Positions 5,374 to 6,565 of a stretch of 6,565 bases of DNA are shown piece after piece. The notes under the pieces were generated by a model. It was not told where the DNA came from, did not search any database, and saw only the letters and a program-made list of their open reading frames with translations. The stretch is from positions 1 to 6,565 of the forward strand of contig JAVBTY010000055.1 of assembly GCA_031555955.1 (NCBI GenBank). Reading direction: 5' to 3'. How positions within the stretch are numbered: position 1 is the stretch's first letter; every line of letters begins with the position of its first letter. The translations under genes and the position numbers were made by a program. This DNA is from Azoarcus sp031555955. Lineage in GTDB: Bacteria > Pseudomonadota > Gammaproteobacteria > Burkholderiales > Rhodocyclaceae.

Positions 5374-6565
5374 TCTGTCCCCCCGGGCAGCGCCGTCGCT
5401 GCAGCGGCGGCTGGCGCTGGAATTGTCCGTGCCGCTGGGCCTGATGCTGGTGCTGCTGTTCGTGTTGCTCGATCATCTGGTGAGCCGTGAGCTGTATGCG
5501 CGAATGGATGCCGGGCTGCTCGATCGCGGGCGTGCCATCGCGGCGTTTCTGGGGGCACAGCCAGGCGATCTGGCGGCGCTGCGCCGGTTGATGCCGGAAT
5601 ACGAATTGCCGGGTCATACCGATTTTTTCGAGGTCTGGGACGAGAGCGGGGTCAGCCGTTTTCGTTCCGCCACCAGTGCAGGCCGTGCGCTCATGCGGCC
5701 GGAGCCGGCTCCTGGGCAGGCACCTGTGTACTACGACGTTTCCCTGCCAGACGGCCACCGGGGCCGGGCCCTGGCCATGTCGCTGGGAATATCGCTCGAT
5801 GGTCGCCCGGCCCGGATCGTGCTCGCGGTTGCCACGGAGCGTGCGCCGGTGGAGAAACTGGAGGCGCGCATCGGCTATGCGCTGCTGGGCGTGGTGGCGG
5901 CGGCGCTTGTACTGACCCTGCTGATCGCATTGCTTGCGGTGCGCCGCGGACTGGCACCGATCCAGCGCTTTGGAAAGCAGTTGGCGGAGTTTGATGGCAC
6001 GGTGGTTGGGCCGTCGGCCGGGGCCATTGTGGACGGATCATTGCCACGTGAATTGCGCCCCTTTGTGCGTGCGCTGAATCTGGCGTTCGAGCGTCTTTAT
6101 GCGGTCATCGAGCGCGAGCGGCGTTTTTCGCAGGATGTCGCGCATGAGTTGCGCACCCCGTTGGCCGAGATCCGCACGTCGGTGGAAATCGCCGTGCAGC
6201 AGCCTGGCGATGCGGCAGCGACCCAGGCGGCTTTTGCGGCGTGTCTCGGGGCCGTTGAACGCATGCAGCGGGCCGTTGACACCCTGTTGCTGATGGCTCG
6301 GCACGAGGCCGGGCATACCGTGCCGCCGATTGACCCGCTCGATTTCTCGGCGTTGCTCGGTTCATTGCTCGATGCATTGCGCCCGTTTGCCGCCAAACGC
6401 GCCGTCGTGTTCGATTGCCAGTGCCCCGTCGGCGTATGGGTGCGTTCCGATGTGGGATCACTGGAGCGCATCGTTTCCAATCTGTTGCGCAATGCCATGG
6501 ATTACGCGCCGTATGGCAGCCATGTTTCCGTGTCAGTTCACGAGGAGCCAGACGGCGTGATCCTG
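5360..6565 (+). CDS. Sensor histidine kinase of the two-component pair, C-terminus cut by window edge
   Basis: The frame is open for 402 codons from the ATG at 5360 to the last base. An in-frame stop at 5333-5335 and no other start codon before 5360 fix the start; no Shine-Dalgarno is seen, so coupling to the regulator through the 14-base overlap is likely. The order is a short cytoplasmic tail, membrane helix 1 (about 20-40), a periplasmic sensor region of about 130 residues with FFEVWDESG (89-97), membrane helix 2 (about 172-194), then a HAMP-like linker. The dimerisation domain has the H-box FSQDVAHELRTPLAEI with phospho-acceptor His262. The ATPase domain begins with the N-box SLERIVSNLLRNAMDYAP (Asn374, Asn378). 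The G-boxes lie beyond the window. It autophosphorylates and should pass phosphate to Asp51 of the neighbouring regulator. The periplasmic domain is not one I can tie to a ligand. Confidence 0.93.
   Translation, partial: MPSPDLSPRAAPSLQRRLALELSVPLGLMLVLLFVLLDHLVSRELYARMDAGLLDRGRAIAAFLGAQPGDLAALRRLMPEYELPGHTDFFEVWDESGVSRFRSATSAGRALMRPEPAPGQAPVYYDVSLPDGHRGRALAMSLGISLDGRPARIVLAVATERAPVEKLEARIGYALLGVVAAALVLTLLIALLAVRRGLAPIQRFGKQLAEFDGTVVGPSAGAIVDGSLPRELRPFVRALNLAFERLYAVIERERRFSQDVAHELRTPLAEIRTSVEIAVQQPGDAAATQAAFAACLGAVERMQRAVDTLLLMARHEAGHTVPPIDPLDFSALLGSLLDALRPFAAKRAVVFDCQCPVGVWVRSDVGSLERIVSNLLRNAMDYAPYGSHVSVSVHEEPDGVIL

Noticed and set aside
5288..6498. Several frames inside the sensor kinase region on both strands
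   Set aside because: The 5360 frame is open across the whole stretch and carries H-box and N-box motifs; the others show no domain.
1..6565. tRNA, rRNA, CRISPR array, insertion sequence or integration site
   Set aside because: No cloverleaf, spaced repeat array, transposase or terminal inverted repeats were seen on either strand.

Overview
The window is a GC-rich, tightly coded stretch of bacterial chromosome. Protein similarity points to a betaproteobacterium, or a closely related gammaproteobacterium. The RpfE-type protein placed directly before recJ, the form of FabI and the form of PpiD all suit that group. The exact genus cannot be read from the sequence. Nothing looks mobile: there is no tRNA, insertion sequence, CRISPR array or integrase, and base composition is even throughout.

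Layout. (1) 1-1388, minus strand: a two-gene unit. An RpfE-type conserved protein is followed by recJ, which leaves the window at its left edge. Stop and start overlap as ATGA. (2) 1389-1610: a divergent promoter region between rpfE-recJ and ppiD. It has an extended -10 for the minus strand and a hairpin just before the ppiD start. (3) 1611-3506, plus strand: ppiD, a membrane-anchored periplasmic chaperone with a parvulin domain. (4) 3507-3648: a convergent gap with an 11-bp tandem duplication and a perfect 26-bp palindrome that should terminate transcription both ways. (5) 3649-4443, minus strand: fabI, the NAD(P)H-dependent enoyl-ACP reductase. (6) 4444-4707: a divergent control region unusually rich in short repeats. 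It holds a consensus TATAAT for fabI, a cluster of GTTCC(G) motifs, a terminator-like hairpin facing the next operon, and TTTCAG repeats 11 bp apart. (7) 4708-6565, plus strand: a two-component operon. An OmpR-family response regulator overlaps by 14 bp a sensor histidine kinase. The kinase frame is open from 5360 to the last base of the window.

Functionally these are mostly separate housekeeping units: DNA repair and recombination (RecJ), periplasmic and outer-membrane protein folding (PpiD), and fatty acid elongation (FabI). A two-component system of unknown stimulus follows. I did not find a convincing undescribed multi-gene system. The part most worth a second look is the 264-bp fabI/response-regulator region, which could hold an autoregulatory operator and an attenuator or short leader RNA.
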